A stretch of DNA of 64,000 nucleotides from Lutimonas zeaxanthinifaciens (GCF_030503675.1 NZ_CP129964.1:3470457-3534456), one strand, 5' to 3'. Positions 18,710 through 28,870 are shown, numbered from the stretch's first letter. Translations and numbers: made by a program. Notes: generated by a model not told the origin, from the letters alone.

Positions 18710-18753
18710 AAAAGCCCTTAACTACTTGTTTACTATTGTTAGGGGCTTTTTTT
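18710..18753 (+). terminator. Rho-independent terminator after prc
   Basis: AAAAGCCCTTAAC pairs with GTTAGGGGCTTTT, separated by about 14 bases and followed by seven or more T's. It has one mismatch-like G/T pair in the stem. Confidence 0.75.
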
Positions 18754-18772
18754 ATACGTTGTTTTAATAAGC

Positions 18773-18780
18773 TAACTTTG
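18773..18780 (+). promoter_or_regulatory. -7 box TAACTTTG for tilS-dsbD
   Basis: It matches TAnnTTTG exactly and is 22 bases before the TTG start at 18803. It supports both the start codon and transcription separate from prc. No well-spaced -33 element is evident. Confidence 0.5.
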
Positions 18781-18802
18781 CCAGACTGATTCTGTAGGTA
18801 AA

Positions 18803-20143
18803 TTGATCGAAAAATTTCACATACATCTTAAAGAGAATTTTCCGGAAATTGAAAATAAAGAAACCCTTCTTGCCGTCTCCGGTGGAATCGACAGTATGGT
18901 TTTACTCCATTTGATGTCAGCCCTTAAAGTAAAATTTTCAGTTGCTCACTGCAATTTTGGATTGAGAAACAAGGAGTCAGATCTTGATGAGGAATTTGTT
19001 CGCGAACAAACAGAGGCTCTGGATAAACGATTTTATGTAAAGAAATTTGACACTTTGGGATATGCTTCTAAGAACAAGCTTTCCATTCAGATGGCCGCAA
19101 GAGAACTGCGTTATACCTGGTTTCATGAACTAATGAATCAAAAGGGATATGAATATCTGTTGACGGCTCATCATGCGGATGATAATCTGGAAACCTTTAT
19201 CATCAACCTTTCCCGTGGAACAGGTATTGATGGCCTGACCGGAATTCCAGAAAGACGCGACAAATTACTCCGTCCATTATTGGCATTTAATCGAGAGGAT
19301 ATAAGGCAATATGCATTAAATAATGACCTTCCCTGGAGAGAAGACCATACAAACGCTGAAACAAAATACCTCAGGAACAAAATCAGAAAAGAGATTGTTC
19401 CGTTGCTCAAAGAACTGAACCCCTCCTTTCTGAATAATTTTGCACAAACCGTTGAAAATTTAAAGGGAACCAAATCGATCCTTCAAAATCATATAGAAAG
19501 CGTTAGGGAAAAAGCCATCGTTCAAAAAGATGATTCAGGAAGTATTCAATATTTCTCAACACAAACCTTAAAAGAATTATCAGAAAATACCGCCTATCTG
19601 TATGAGTTATTCTATCCTTATGGTTTTACAAATTATAAAGATCTGATCTCGCTACTTGAAGCCCAGCCGGGAAAACAAATTTTATCAGAAACTCATAGAC
19701 TTATTAAGGACCGTAAAACTATAATTCTAACGCCAAAAACAACGATTTCAAAATCAACCTCTCTTAGTATAAATGAAGATCAAACTGAATTAGAATCGGA
19801 AGGGGTTCATCTCTTTTTCAAAACCTTGAATTCGGAAAAGTTAAGGCTGTCTAATGTCGGTGACGGAAAAAATACGGCCTGTTTTGATAAAGATCTGTTA
19901 ACTTTTCCTCTTCATGTAAGAAAATGGGAAAAAGGCGACTACTTTTACCCATTGGGAATGAAGGGCAAAAAAAAACTAAGTAAGTTTTTTAAAGATGAAA
20001 AATACTCCCTTTTAGAAAAAGAAAATATTTGGTTACTTTGCTCCGGATCTGACATTGTCTGGATCATTGGAAAAAGAATGGATGATCGTTTTAGAGTAAC
20101 AGGCCAGACAAAAGAAATTTTAAAAGCAGCAATTCAATCATGA
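18803..20143 (+). CDS. tilS: tRNA(Ile)-lysidine synthase
   Basis: TilS attaches lysine to C34 of the CAU-anticodon tRNA-Ile so that it reads AUA; it is essential in most bacteria. The 446-residue protein has the ATP-binding P-loop SGGIDS (26-31), HCNFGLR, the AARELRY helix and HHADDNLET, followed by the linker and C-terminal tRNA-binding domain ending with LYPLG-like DYFYPLGMKGKKKLSKFFKDEK. The start is TTG at 18803, supported by a promoter box. Its stop overlaps the dsbD ATG by four bases (20140-20143). Confidence 0.95.
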   Translation: MIEKFHIHLKENFPEIENKETLLAVSGGIDSMVLLHLMSALKVKFSVAHCNFGLRNKESDLDEEFVREQTEALDKRFYVKKFDTLGYASKNKLSIQMAARELRYTWFHELMNQKGYEYLLTAHHADDNLETFIINLSRGTGIDGLTGIPERRDKLLRPLLAFNREDIRQYALNNDLPWREDHTNAETKYLRNKIRKEIVPLLKELNPSFLNNFAQTVENLKGTKSILQNHIESVREKAIVQKDDSGSIQYFSTQTLKELSENTAYLYELFYPYGFTNYKDLISLLEAQPGKQILSETHRLIKDRKTIILTPKTTISKSTSLSINEDQTELESEGVHLFFKTLNSEKLRLSNVGDGKNTACFDKDLLTFPLHVRKWEKGDYFYPLGMKGKKKLSKFFKDEKYSLLEKENIWLLCSGSDIVWIIGKRMDDRFRVTGQTKEILKAAIQS

Positions 20144-22188
20144 ATCACATTTCAAAAATATTTCTATTCCTTGTCTTTATTGGAAATCTTGCTAATGCCC
20201 AGCTTCATGACCCTGTAAGTTGGGAAACCTCTGTAAAGAAAATCACCGACTCTGAATTTGAGCTGCTCATAGCAGCAGAAATTGAAGAGGGCTGGCATCT
20301 TTACTCTCAAAATGTACCTGATGGAGGGCCTATACCCACTACCATTACTATTAACGAGGAAAAAGGTCAGTTTGAGCTTATAGGTAAACCAGCAGAAGGA
20401 GAGGGTCATGAAGAGTTTGACAATGTGTTTGAAATGAACATCAAATATTTTGAACATAAAACTCAATTCGTCCAAAAAATAAAGGTTCTTACAGATGAAA
20501 AAATAACCATTACAGGGGTATTGGAATTTATGGTATGCGATGATACTAATTGCCTGCCTCCCACTGAGATCGATTTAAATTTTGAACTTCAGGGGAAGGC
20601 TGGAGATCCTGAGATTGAATCCGTTGTAAGCGATGACAATAAGGGTTTCCTTCAAAATACAACTGAAGAGGTGACAGGAATCCAGGAATCGGCCTCTTCA
20701 AATATCAAAAATGAAGCCGATACACAAAAGATAACCGGTAAACCCAAAAAAGAGAAAACAAAAGGACTCTGGACCTTATTCATATTAAGCTTTTTTGCTG
20801 GATTTGCAGCTCTTCTTACGCCTTGTGTATTTCCAATGATTCCTATGACGGTTAGTTTCTTTACCAAACAAAGTAAGAACAAAACAGTAGGTATCAGAAA
20901 CGCGATTCTTTTTGGAATATCTATTGTATTTCTCTATGTCCTTTTAGGTACGGTTGTTACCTCTATATTTGGTGCAGACTCCCTTAATGCCTTGTCGACC
21001 AATGTCTGGTTCAATATAATTTTCTTTCTGCTTCTGATTGTTTTTGCGGTTTCCTTTCTTGGGGCATTTGAAATTACCCTTCCTAGTTCATGGGGGACCA
21101 AAGTGGATTCGCAAGCAGACAAAGGTGGTTTGATTGGTATATTTTTTATGGCACTGGCCTTGGCCATAGTGTCTTTCTCATGTACGGGCCCTATTGTTGG
21201 AACTGCCCTGGTAGCGGCCGCGGCTCAAGGTGGTGTTGCTCCGGTTATTAGTATGCTGGGATTCTCTCTGGCCATAGCCCTTCCCTTCTCTATTTTTGCG
21301 GCCTTTCCGGGCTGGATGAATTCATTACCGAAATCAGGAGGATGGCTGAACACGGTAAAAGTATTTTTAGGATTTTTAGAACTTGCCCTAGCGTTTAAGT
21401 TTCTTTCCAATGCCGATTTGGTATTACAGACACATTTACTTGAAAGAGAGGTTTTCATTGCAATCTGGATCACGATTTTCGGAGCATTGGCCTTGTATCT
21501 CTTTGGCAAGATCAAATTACCACATGATTCTGACCTTCCTCATATTTCGGTAGGAAGGTTAAGCATGGGGCTTATCGTTGCTGCTTTTACTATTTACATG
21601 ATTCCCGGCCTCTGGGGTGCTCCCCTAAAACTTATCAGTGGTTTCCCTCCTCCAATGCATTATAGTGAGTCTTCGTATGGTGTGGGATATACAAAATTAG
21701 GTGATGCGGGTTCAGGAACTCAAAAAGAAATCCCTGAGGGTGCACATTTGGGACCACATGATATCCTCGCATTTCTTGACTACGAAACAGGTGTTGCCTA
21801 TGCCAAAAAAGTGAATAAACCTATTATGATCGATTTTACCGGCCATGCTTGCGTAAACTGCAGGAAAATGGAGGAAAGGGTCTGGTCGGACCCCAGGGTT
21901 CTTAAGGTTTTAAAAAATGATATTGTACTGATTTCTTTGTATGTCGATGATAAGCGAGAATTAGCTGAGGAAGAAAAGTATACCTCCTCAATAAACGGTA
22001 AAGAAGTAACTACGATTGGGAAGAAATGGAGCGAATTCCAAATCAACAAGTACAAAGCAAATGCACAGCCCTATTATGTACTTATCGATCATAATGAAGA
22101 AAATCTGAACGAATATTCAGCCTATAATCCGGATGCTGACGATTATTTGGCCTGGTTAAAAGAGGGTATCGGAAACTTTGAACCCTAA
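20140..22188 (+). CDS. dsbD: Thiol:disulfide interchange protein DsbD
   Basis: DsbD moves electrons from cytosolic thioredoxin across the membrane to periplasmic partners. The 682-residue protein has all three modules: a signal peptide and N-terminal domain with Cys133 and Cys138 (CDDTNC), a membrane core of about eight helices with TPCVFPMIP (Cys229) and a second Cys in SFSCTGP, and a C-terminal thioredoxin-like domain with CVNC (571-574). A Lys/Glu-rich linker separates the first two parts. It is translationally coupled to tilS through ATGA. Confidence 0.94.
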   Translation: MNHISKIFLFLVFIGNLANAQLHDPVSWETSVKKITDSEFELLIAAEIEEGWHLYSQNVPDGGPIPTTITINEEKGQFELIGKPAEGEGHEEFDNVFEMNIKYFEHKTQFVQKIKVLTDEKITITGVLEFMVCDDTNCLPPTEIDLNFELQGKAGDPEIESVVSDDNKGFLQNTTEEVTGIQESASSNIKNEADTQKITGKPKKEKTKGLWTLFILSFFAGFAALLTPCVFPMIPMTVSFFTKQSKNKTVGIRNAILFGISIVFLYVLLGTVVTSIFGADSLNALSTNVWFNIIFFLLLIVFAVSFLGAFEITLPSSWGTKVDSQADKGGLIGIFFMALALAIVSFSCTGPIVGTALVAAAAQGGVAPVISMLGFSLAIALPFSIFAAFPGWMNSLPKSGGWLNTVKVFLGFLELALAFKFLSNADLVLQTHLLEREVFIAIWITIFGALALYLFGKIKLPHDSDLPHISVGRLSMGLIVAAFTIYMIPGLWGAPLKLISGFPPPMHYSESSYGVGYTKLGDAGSGTQKEIPEGAHLGPHDILAFLDYETGVAYAKKVNKPIMIDFTGHACVNCRKMEERVWSDPRVLKVLKNDIVLISLYVDDKRELAEEEKYTSSINGKEVTTIGKKWSEFQINKYKANAQPYYVLIDHNEENLNEYSAYNPDADDYLAWLKEGIGNFEP

Positions 22189-22283
22189 TTCCTTTATTTG
22201 ATGTTGGTATAAATTTTGATATAACTCGTTGCGTGGAAGTAAATCGTGATATTTCATCGCGGTGCTATTCGAATTTATAAATT

Positions 22284-23042
22284 ATGATAAGGTTTTTTCT
22301 TTTCTTTTTCTTTTTTACACTGAATTTTTACGCTCAGCCGGACACCTTATCCTTTCAGCGTGGTGAATTCCTCAAATATAAGATCCAATATGGTTTGTTG
22401 AACGCCGGTTTTGCAACCGTTGAACTCAAATCTGAAAATTCCAAAAGCGATACCCTTATCCATGCGGTTGGTAAAGGGTGGACAACCGGTATGGTTGGGT
22501 TTTTATTTCCTGTGGAAGATCGCTACGAAAGTTATTTTACTGAAAATGAACTTAAACCTAAATACTTTGTTCGTAAAGTCAGTGAAGGAGGCTACACACA
22601 GGATAAGGAATTAACCTTTGATTATGTAAAACATCAGGCATTTGAGGTGAATCATAAGAAAGGAACCGAAAAATCGTATTTTATTCAGAATGACATTCAG
22701 GATATGCTTTCCTCGTTTTACTATATGAGGCGATTTAATTTTGACATATTGAAAGCAAATGATTCAATTGATGTGAATATGTTTTTCGATGGTAAAATGA
22801 ACCCTATTAAGCTTATTGTTTTAGGTCGAGAAAAGGTAAAGACTCGATATGGCAAACTGGACGCGATTAAGGTCAGGCCACTTGTCCTTAAGGGAAGAGT
22901 TTTTAAGGACGAAGAGAATGTCACTATTTGGATCAGTGACGACCACAACAAGATCCCATTAAAAATCAAGGCTTCATTGATTGTTGGGTCGGCCAAGGCC
23001 GAATTAGTTGAATATAATGGATTAGTTCATCCCTTTCCGTGA
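22284..23042 (+). CDS. DUF3108 exported protein
   Basis: This 252-residue protein has a signal peptide (hydrophobic residues 3-16, then YAQ). The body is rich in beta strands and matches the DUF3108 pattern: RGEFLKYKIQYGLLNAGFATVEL near the start and FFDGKMNPIKLIVLGREKVKTRYGKLDAIKV near the end. DUF3108 proteins are periplasmic or outer-membrane associated with no established biochemical role. It precedes the M23 lipoprotein gene by 75 bases, but a promoter box in the gap suggests the latter can be transcribed by itself. Confidence 0.82.
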   Translation: MIRFFLFFFFFTLNFYAQPDTLSFQRGEFLKYKIQYGLLNAGFATVELKSENSKSDTLIHAVGKGWTTGMVGFLFPVEDRYESYFTENELKPKYFVRKVSEGGYTQDKELTFDYVKHQAFEVNHKKGTEKSYFIQNDIQDMLSSFYYMRRFNFDILKANDSIDVNMFFDGKMNPIKLIVLGREKVKTRYGKLDAIKVRPLVLKGRVFKDEENVTIWISDDHNKIPLKIKASLIVGSAKAELVEYNGLVHPFP

Positions 23043-23083
23043 ATATTTAACGATTCATAGGCTTATTTATTTGTCAAAATCGA

Positions 23084-23091
23084 TAAATTTG
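23084..23091 (+). promoter_or_regulatory. -7 box TAAATTTG
   Basis: It matches TAnnTTTG and implies a transcript start near 23097. That makes the TTG at 23097 nearly leaderless and favours the GTG at 23118 as the start of the M23 lipoprotein. Confidence 0.45.
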
Positions 23092-23117
23092 CAGCGTTGT
23101 TAGAAAATAATTCAAAG

Positions 23118-24386
23118 GTGAAGAAAGCTATTGTTTTAATTCTGGGATTGTTCCTTCTTCTTTCTTGTCAGAAAGAATCAAAAGACGGGATTACTGAAGA
23201 GGCCCCTGAAGAAGTAAAACCGGTTATAATTGAAGAGTTTGGCTATGTTCTTAACGATTATAAGGTAATCAAAGATACCATACAAAAAGGAGAAAGTTTT
23301 GGCGAGATACTTGACCGGCACCATATTGAATATCCCGAAATTTACAAAATTGCTGCTGCTGCAAAAGATACATTTGACATTCGCAAACTAAGAGCAGGCA
23401 AACCTTACACTGTACTTGCAAAAAACGATTCTACTGAAAGGGCTCAGGTCTTTATTTATCAACCCAACAAAGTTGAATACCTCATCGTGGATTTTACTGA
23501 TTCCATTCAAACTAAATTTGGAAGAAAGGAAGTTAAAATCGTTGAGAAAACAGCTTCAGGAATTATTGAGTCCTCCCTATCAGAAGCTATTGAAAGTCAA
23601 AATTTAAATTATATCCTTGCCCATGAAATGAGTGATATCTATGCATGGACCATTGATTTCTTTCATCTCCAAAAGGGAGACAAATTCAAACTCATCTATG
23701 AGGAAAAGTTTATCAATGATACAATTCCAGTTGGCATAGGAAACATTAAGGCCGCCTATTTTGTTCATAAGGATAGCCCGATTTATGCCTTTAACTTTAT
23801 CACGGATTCAACCAAAAATGTCAACGACTACTACGATGATAAGGCGAAAACCCTGAGAAGGCAATTTTTAAAATCTCCCATTAAATTCAGTAGGATTTCT
23901 TCGAGATACAACTTAAAGCGTCGGATCAAATATTATGGAAACAGAGTCAGGGCACACAGAGGAACTGATTTTGCAGCAAGTGTGGGAACTCCTATCATGA
24001 GTACCGCAAACGGCACAGTGATCGAATCCAGATACAGAGGAGGGAACGGCAACTATGTAAAGGTAAGGCATAATTCTACATATAGTACGCAGTATTTACA
24101 TATGAAAAAGAGAGCCGTGAAAAAAGGAGACTACGTAAAACAGGGAGATGTTATTGGCTATGTGGGGATGACGGGAAACACTTCAGGTCCACATGTATGT
24201 TATCGGTTCTGGAAAAACGGGAAACAAGTTGATCCGTTCAGACAGAAATTACCTTCGGCAGAACCTATTAAAGAACATTTAAAGGACGACTATTTTGTCT
24301 ATATCGCTCCTTTAAAAGAGCAGCTTGATGAAGTTCCAGAGCGCTATCTGGAAACAGAAGTGGCTGCCAACCTATCTACAGATTAA
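23118..24386 (+). CDS. M23-family peptidoglycan peptidase lipoprotein
   Basis: From GTG at 23118 the protein (422 residues) begins with a compact lipoprotein signal, KKAIVLILGLFLLLSC, with the lipid Cys at 17; a TTG seven codons upstream is the alternative. A LysM/OapA-like region (about 55-95) and a middle domain precede the M23 fold (about 265-385). His280 and Asp284 (HRGTD) fit the zinc site. The later HxH motif reads HVC (359-361), so Cys361 stands where the third zinc ligand is normally His. The protein probably trims peptidoglycan cross-links; activity is not certain given that change. Confidence 0.86.
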   Translation: MKKAIVLILGLFLLLSCQKESKDGITEEAPEEVKPVIIEEFGYVLNDYKVIKDTIQKGESFGEILDRHHIEYPEIYKIAAAAKDTFDIRKLRAGKPYTVLAKNDSTERAQVFIYQPNKVEYLIVDFTDSIQTKFGRKEVKIVEKTASGIIESSLSEAIESQNLNYILAHEMSDIYAWTIDFFHLQKGDKFKLIYEEKFINDTIPVGIGNIKAAYFVHKDSPIYAFNFITDSTKNVNDYYDDKAKTLRRQFLKSPIKFSRISSRYNLKRRIKYYGNRVRAHRGTDFAASVGTPIMSTANGTVIESRYRGGNGNYVKVRHNSTYSTQYLHMKKRAVKKGDYVKQGDVIGYVGMTGNTSGPHVCYRFWKNGKQVDPFRQKLPSAEPIKEHLKDDYFVYIAPLKEQLDEVPERYLETEVAANLSTD

Positions 24387-24407
24387 AAATACTTAAAAAT
24401 ACAGATC

Positions 24408-25976
24408 ATGTCATTATTTAATATCAATCCAACGAAGACCGCTTCTTGGAAAGAACTCATAAAACATTATGAAGAAACAAAAGATGTTCATATGAAATCT
24501 TTGTTTCTTGAAGACAGCGACAGAAAAGATAAAATGTCTTTGCAATTTGAAGATCTAAATCTTGATTTTTCAAAGAACAGGATGACGGAGAAGACCATGA
24601 ACTTGCTGGTGGAACTTGCAAAAGAATGTGAGCTTGAGGATGCCATTGAAAAGTACTTTGGAGGAGATAAAATAAATGAAACAGAAAACAGGGCAGTTTT
24701 GCACACGGCATTGAGAAATAAAGATGCAAACCCTATTCTTGTGGATGGTAAGGATGTGATGCCTGAAGTCAATGAAACACTGAACAAAATAGAAGCCTTT
24801 ACTGAGGAGGTTGTAAACGGGAGTTTTAAGGGATATTCAGGAAAGTCTTTCACTGATGTTGTAAACATCGGAATTGGCGGATCCGATCTTGGCCCGAACA
24901 TGGTCGTAGAGGGGCTGCACTTTTACAAGAATCACTTAAATACACATTTCGTATCGAACATTGACGGTGACCATGTAGCTGAAGTGATCAAAGATCTTAA
25001 TCCTGAAACCACTCTGTTTGTCATTGTTTCAAAAACTTTTACTACCCAGGAAACACTTACCAATGCCGAAACTATTAAAAAATGGTTTTTACAGTCGGCT
25101 AAAGAGGATGATATTCAATATAATTTTGTGGCGGTTTCGACGAATCTCGAAAAAGTGAAAAATTTTGGAATCGACGAAAAGAACATTTTTACCATGTGGA
25201 ACTGGGTGGGAGGCCGTTATTCTCTCTGGAGCGCTGTTGGTTTATCAATAAGCCTTGCTATTGGATTTGAAAATTTTAGAAAGTTCCTTGACGGGGCCTA
25301 TGCCATGGATCAGCACTTTAAAAAAACCGATTTCAGTAAAAACATTCCTGTAATAATGGCTTTGATCAGTATCTGGTATAATAATTTCTTCGGATCAGAA
25401 TCAGAAGTTGTAATTCCCTACACACAATATCTTCAAAAGCTCGCACCATTTTTACAACAGTTGTCGATGGAAAGTAATGGTAAATCTGTCGATCGAAACG
25501 GAGAAGAAGTAACCTATCAAACGGGGAATATTATATGGGGAAATACCGGAACCAATGTTCAACATGCCTTTATGCAACTCGTTCATCAGGGTACCAAGTT
25601 GATCCCGGTTGATTTTATTGGTTTCAAAGAGTCTTTGCACGGCAACGAAGATCACCACCAAAAATTAATGGCCAACTTTTATGCCCAGGCAGAGGCACTA
25701 TATGCCGGTAAAACAGCCGAAGAAGTGCATTTGGATATGAAAATTTCTGGTGATGAAAAGAAGATAAATCATTTACTTCCTTTCAAAGTATTCAACGGAA
25801 ACAGGCCTTCAAACATGTTTTTGATCGAAAAATTGGACCCGAGAAGCCTTGGGTCACTGATTTCCAGTTACGAACATAAAACTTTTGTTCAGGGTATCAT
25901 ATGGAATATTTATAGTTTTGACCAATTTGGCGTGGAATTGGGTAAAGAATTAGCAAATAAGTTATTGATTAAATAA
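24408..25976 (+). CDS. pgi: Glucose-6-phosphate isomerase
   Basis: Pgi interconverts glucose-6-phosphate and fructose-6-phosphate. The 522-residue enzyme has the sugar-isomerase motifs NIGIGGSDLGPNMV (about 153-166), SKTFTTQETLTNAETI, the WVGGRYSLWSAVGL signature, SLHGNEDHHQ with the conserved His, and a C-terminal KTFVQGIIWNIYSFDQFGVELGK with the catalytic Lys. It lies 21 bases after the M23 lipoprotein gene and could share its transcript. The 3' end is followed by the promoter region of the TonB receptor. Confidence 0.96.
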   Translation: MSLFNINPTKTASWKELIKHYEETKDVHMKSLFLEDSDRKDKMSLQFEDLNLDFSKNRMTEKTMNLLVELAKECELEDAIEKYFGGDKINETENRAVLHTALRNKDANPILVDGKDVMPEVNETLNKIEAFTEEVVNGSFKGYSGKSFTDVVNIGIGGSDLGPNMVVEGLHFYKNHLNTHFVSNIDGDHVAEVIKDLNPETTLFVIVSKTFTTQETLTNAETIKKWFLQSAKEDDIQYNFVAVSTNLEKVKNFGIDEKNIFTMWNWVGGRYSLWSAVGLSISLAIGFENFRKFLDGAYAMDQHFKKTDFSKNIPVIMALISIWYNNFFGSESEVVIPYTQYLQKLAPFLQQLSMESNGKSVDRNGEEVTYQTGNIIWGNTGTNVQHAFMQLVHQGTKLIPVDFIGFKESLHGNEDHHQKLMANFYAQAEALYAGKTAEEVHLDMKISGDEKKINHLLPFKVFNGNRPSNMFLIEKLDPRSLGSLISSYEHKTFVQGIIWNIYSFDQFGVELGKELANKLLIK

Positions 25977-26016
25977 TTGTTAAATTGTGTTAAAAAAATT
26001 ATCCGTTATTTAACAA

Positions 26017-26043
26017 TTGACATTACTTTTTTGAGTAGTTTTG
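26017..26043 (+). promoter_or_regulatory. Promoter of the TonB receptor gene
   Basis: TTGA at 26017-26020 and TAGTTTTG at 26036-26043 match the Bacteroidota -33 and -7 elements with a 16-base gap. The TTG inside the -7 box opens a longer in-frame reading, which is therefore untranslated; the ATG at 26074 lies 30 bases on. Confidence 0.6.
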
Positions 26044-26073
26044 CGGCAGTTATTAACTCAAATTAAACTACTT

Positions 26074-28806
26074 ATGAATACTTTTCAAAAGTTTTTTACT
26101 GTTGCTTTGTTTTTAATGACAGCAATGGTTTATTCTCAAACAACGGTTAGTGGTACTGTTGTGGATGCAAGCGGACCTGTTCCGGGAGCAAACGTGTTGG
26201 AAAAAGGAACTTCCAACGGAACTTCAACGGATTTTGATGGTAAGTTCTCTATCCAGGTTCAGGAAGGTAAAGGTGTATTGGAAATTTCTTTTGTTGGAAT
26301 GGTAACAACAGAATTTGCCTTTACTGCTGCTGAAGGACAGAATATTGACGCGGGGACCATCACTTTATCTAATGATAATAATGTGTTGGAAGAAGTCATT
26401 CTGACAGGAACTATTGATATTGCGAAAAGCAGGGAAACTCCTGTTGCGGTTTCAACAATCAGAGCAATAGACATTCAGGAAAATTTAGGAACTCAGGAAT
26501 TACCGGAAATCTTAAACCTTACTCCTTCAGTATATGCGACAAAGCAAGGAGGTGGATTTGGAGATTCAAGGATCAACATTCGTGGATTTGACCAGAGAAA
26601 TACAGCGGTTATGATCAATGGTCAACCTGTAAATGACATGGAAAACGGTTGGGTATACTGGTCAAACTGGGCTGGTTTATCTGATGTAACAACAGCCATG
26701 CAGGTTCAAAGAGGACTTGGTTCTTCCAAGCTTGCTATTTCCTCTGTTGGTGGTACGATCAATGTAATCACAAGAACCTCTACTGCAAGAGAAGGAGGTA
26801 CCGTTGCTACCACATTTGGAAATGACAATTATACCAAGGTTCAAGGTTCTTATAGTACAGGCCTTTTAGAAAGCGGTTTTTCAGCAAGTATTCTTATCAG
26901 CCATACTCAGGGAGATGGATACGTTGATGGAACTAAATTTGAAGGAAACAACTATTTCATAGGTCTTGGATATAAATTCAATGACGCACATGACTTACAG
27001 TTCATCTTTACAGGGGCGCCTCAATGGCACCACCAAAAGAGTTTTGCTCCGTCAATTGCAGATCATCAACTATACCAGAAGAACGGACCTGACCCTGACG
27101 CGACAACTCCGAATAGAAAATACAATGGTGACTGGGGATACTTTGACGGTAAAGAATATAGTTTCAGAAGAAACTTCTATCATAAGCCTGTAATGTCATT
27201 GAATTGGGAATGGGTTATTAACGATAAGATGAGATTGTCCACAGTTGTCTATGGTTCTTGGGGCCGTGGAGGTGGAACAGGTGAAATTGGTAGAATCAAC
27301 GGAAGAAGACAATTTCAGCTGAAAACTCCTTCAGGATTGATCCCGGTTGACGATATTTTCAACTGGAACTCCGGAGGCTCTGTACCAAGTTTCGGAGATG
27401 ACAGAACCAAATTTGATAATGCGTATTCAAACACAGGAAATAACGGACACCCTGACGGAGGTGGAAGAAACGGATCAGACAATGGTATTTCACGAAGAGC
27501 TTCTATGAACAGCCATAACTGGTATGGCGGTATCATCAATTTCCACGATGATATCAATGAAAACTGGAGTTTTGACGTTGGTGCCGACCTACGTACATAT
27601 AAAGGTATCCATTACAGAGTAGTGAATGATGTATTGGGAGCTGATAATTACATCGACTACGATAACCAAAACAACAGACCAAATAAGATCGAACCCGATC
27701 AATTTGTAGAAGCATCTCCAAGCTGGAACCCTTGGGATAACATTCAAGATCAGGAAAAAATTGACTACTATAATGATGGTTTGGTAAACTGGCAAGGGTT
27801 ATTCGGACAGCTTGAATACAAAAATGACAAAATTTCTGCATTCGTTCAGGCTTCTTTCTCAAATCAGGGATTCCAGAGAGTTGAGTATTTCAATGAGCCG
27901 CCAGAATCGCAAAAATCTGAAAAACAAAATCAAACAGGTGGAAATATTAAAGGTGGTTTGAACTATAACATCAACGAAAACCATAATATTTTTGGTAATG
28001 CAGGTTATTACTCAAAACAACCTTTATTCGATGCGGTGTTTATCAACTTTAGTAACACCATCAATCCTGATCTGGTTAATGAAAAAATTATTGGATTGGA
28101 ATTTGGATATGGTTATACGAGCCCGAAATTCTCGTTAAACGCAAACTTCTACAGAACGGAATGGGCTGATAGATTTGAATCGAGTTCAGTTCAAATTGGT
28201 GACTTCCGTGGTGTTGCCAACTATCAGGGTATCAAACAGGTTCATATGGGAATGGAAGTTGATTTCCTTTGGAGGGTACTTGACAACCTTAGAATAAACG
28301 GTATGGCATCATTCGGAAACTGGGAATACCAGGGCGATGCAGAGGCTGATATCTTTGACGAGAGTCAAAATTATGTTGGAAGTTCTACTTTGTACCTTGA
28401 TGGTGTAAAGGTTGGAGATGCAGCACAGGTAACTGCAGCCTTAGGCGCTAGTTATACCTTCTTTAGAAACTTTAAAGCTGGATTAAACTGGAGACTTGCA
28501 AGCAGTCTTTATGCTGATATTGATGTTACTGATTTTGTGGATGAAGACAATGATGGTTCACTTGAACTACCTTCCTTCAATCTTATGGATGCTAGATTGT
28601 CTTACAACTGGCAATTAAAAGGTAAAAACTCTCTTGAATTCAGTGTAAATGTGAATAACTTATTCGATACATTGTACATTTCAGAATCTGAAACTAACAG
28701 ATTCGCAGAAGATGGAGATGATACATGGAAAGGAATTAACACAAGAAACAGAGTCTTTTTTGGATGGGGTAGAACTTGGAATACTGCCGTTAGATTCAGA
28801 TTCTAA
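26074..28806 (+). CDS. TonB-dependent outer-membrane receptor with carboxypeptidase-like domain
   Basis: This 910-residue receptor starts at ATG 26074 with signal peptide MNTFQKFFTVALFLMTAMVYSQ (mature from about 22). Residues about 23-105 form the CarboxypepD_reg-like domain (VSGTVVDASGPVPGANV), 120-240 the plug with NIRGFDQRNTAVMINGQPV, and the rest the beta-barrel ending in Phe (RFRF). Such receptors import large nutrients with energy from TonB. No SusD-like partner is adjacent, so it is not a SusCD pair. It has its own promoter and terminator, so it is transcribed alone. Substrate cannot be read from the sequence. Confidence 0.92.
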   Translation: MNTFQKFFTVALFLMTAMVYSQTTVSGTVVDASGPVPGANVLEKGTSNGTSTDFDGKFSIQVQEGKGVLEISFVGMVTTEFAFTAAEGQNIDAGTITLSNDNNVLEEVILTGTIDIAKSRETPVAVSTIRAIDIQENLGTQELPEILNLTPSVYATKQGGGFGDSRINIRGFDQRNTAVMINGQPVNDMENGWVYWSNWAGLSDVTTAMQVQRGLGSSKLAISSVGGTINVITRTSTAREGGTVATTFGNDNYTKVQGSYSTGLLESGFSASILISHTQGDGYVDGTKFEGNNYFIGLGYKFNDAHDLQFIFTGAPQWHHQKSFAPSIADHQLYQKNGPDPDATTPNRKYNGDWGYFDGKEYSFRRNFYHKPVMSLNWEWVINDKMRLSTVVYGSWGRGGGTGEIGRINGRRQFQLKTPSGLIPVDDIFNWNSGGSVPSFGDDRTKFDNAYSNTGNNGHPDGGGRNGSDNGISRRASMNSHNWYGGIINFHDDINENWSFDVGADLRTYKGIHYRVVNDVLGADNYIDYDNQNNRPNKIEPDQFVEASPSWNPWDNIQDQEKIDYYNDGLVNWQGLFGQLEYKNDKISAFVQASFSNQGFQRVEYFNEPPESQKSEKQNQTGGNIKGGLNYNINENHNIFGNAGYYSKQPLFDAVFINFSNTINPDLVNEKIIGLEFGYGYTSPKFSLNANFYRTEWADRFESSSVQIGDFRGVANYQGIKQVHMGMEVDFLWRVLDNLRINGMASFGNWEYQGDAEADIFDESQNYVGSSTLYLDGVKVGDAAQVTAALGASYTFFRNFKAGLNWRLASSLYADIDVTDFVDEDNDGSLELPSFNLMDARLSYNWQLKGKNSLEFSVNVNNLFDTLYISESETNRFAEDGDDTWKGINTRNRVFFGWGRTWNTAVRFRF

Positions 28807-28828
28807 TTTTTTTAATTCAAAAGAATTC

Positions 28829-28867
28829 AAACCTGCACTTCGAAATGAAGTGTAGGTTTTTTTTTTT
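28829..28867 (+). terminator. Strong rho-independent terminator
   Basis: The arms AACCTGCACTTC and GAAGTGTAGGTT pair around a short GAAAT-type loop and are followed by about eleven T's. It closes the TonB receptor gene. Confidence 0.85.
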
Positions 28868-28870
28868 GAT

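Noticed and set aside
26041..26073. In-frame TTG giving an 11-residue longer TonB receptor
   Set aside because: The TTG lies inside the -7 promoter box and the longer start would precede the clear signal peptide.
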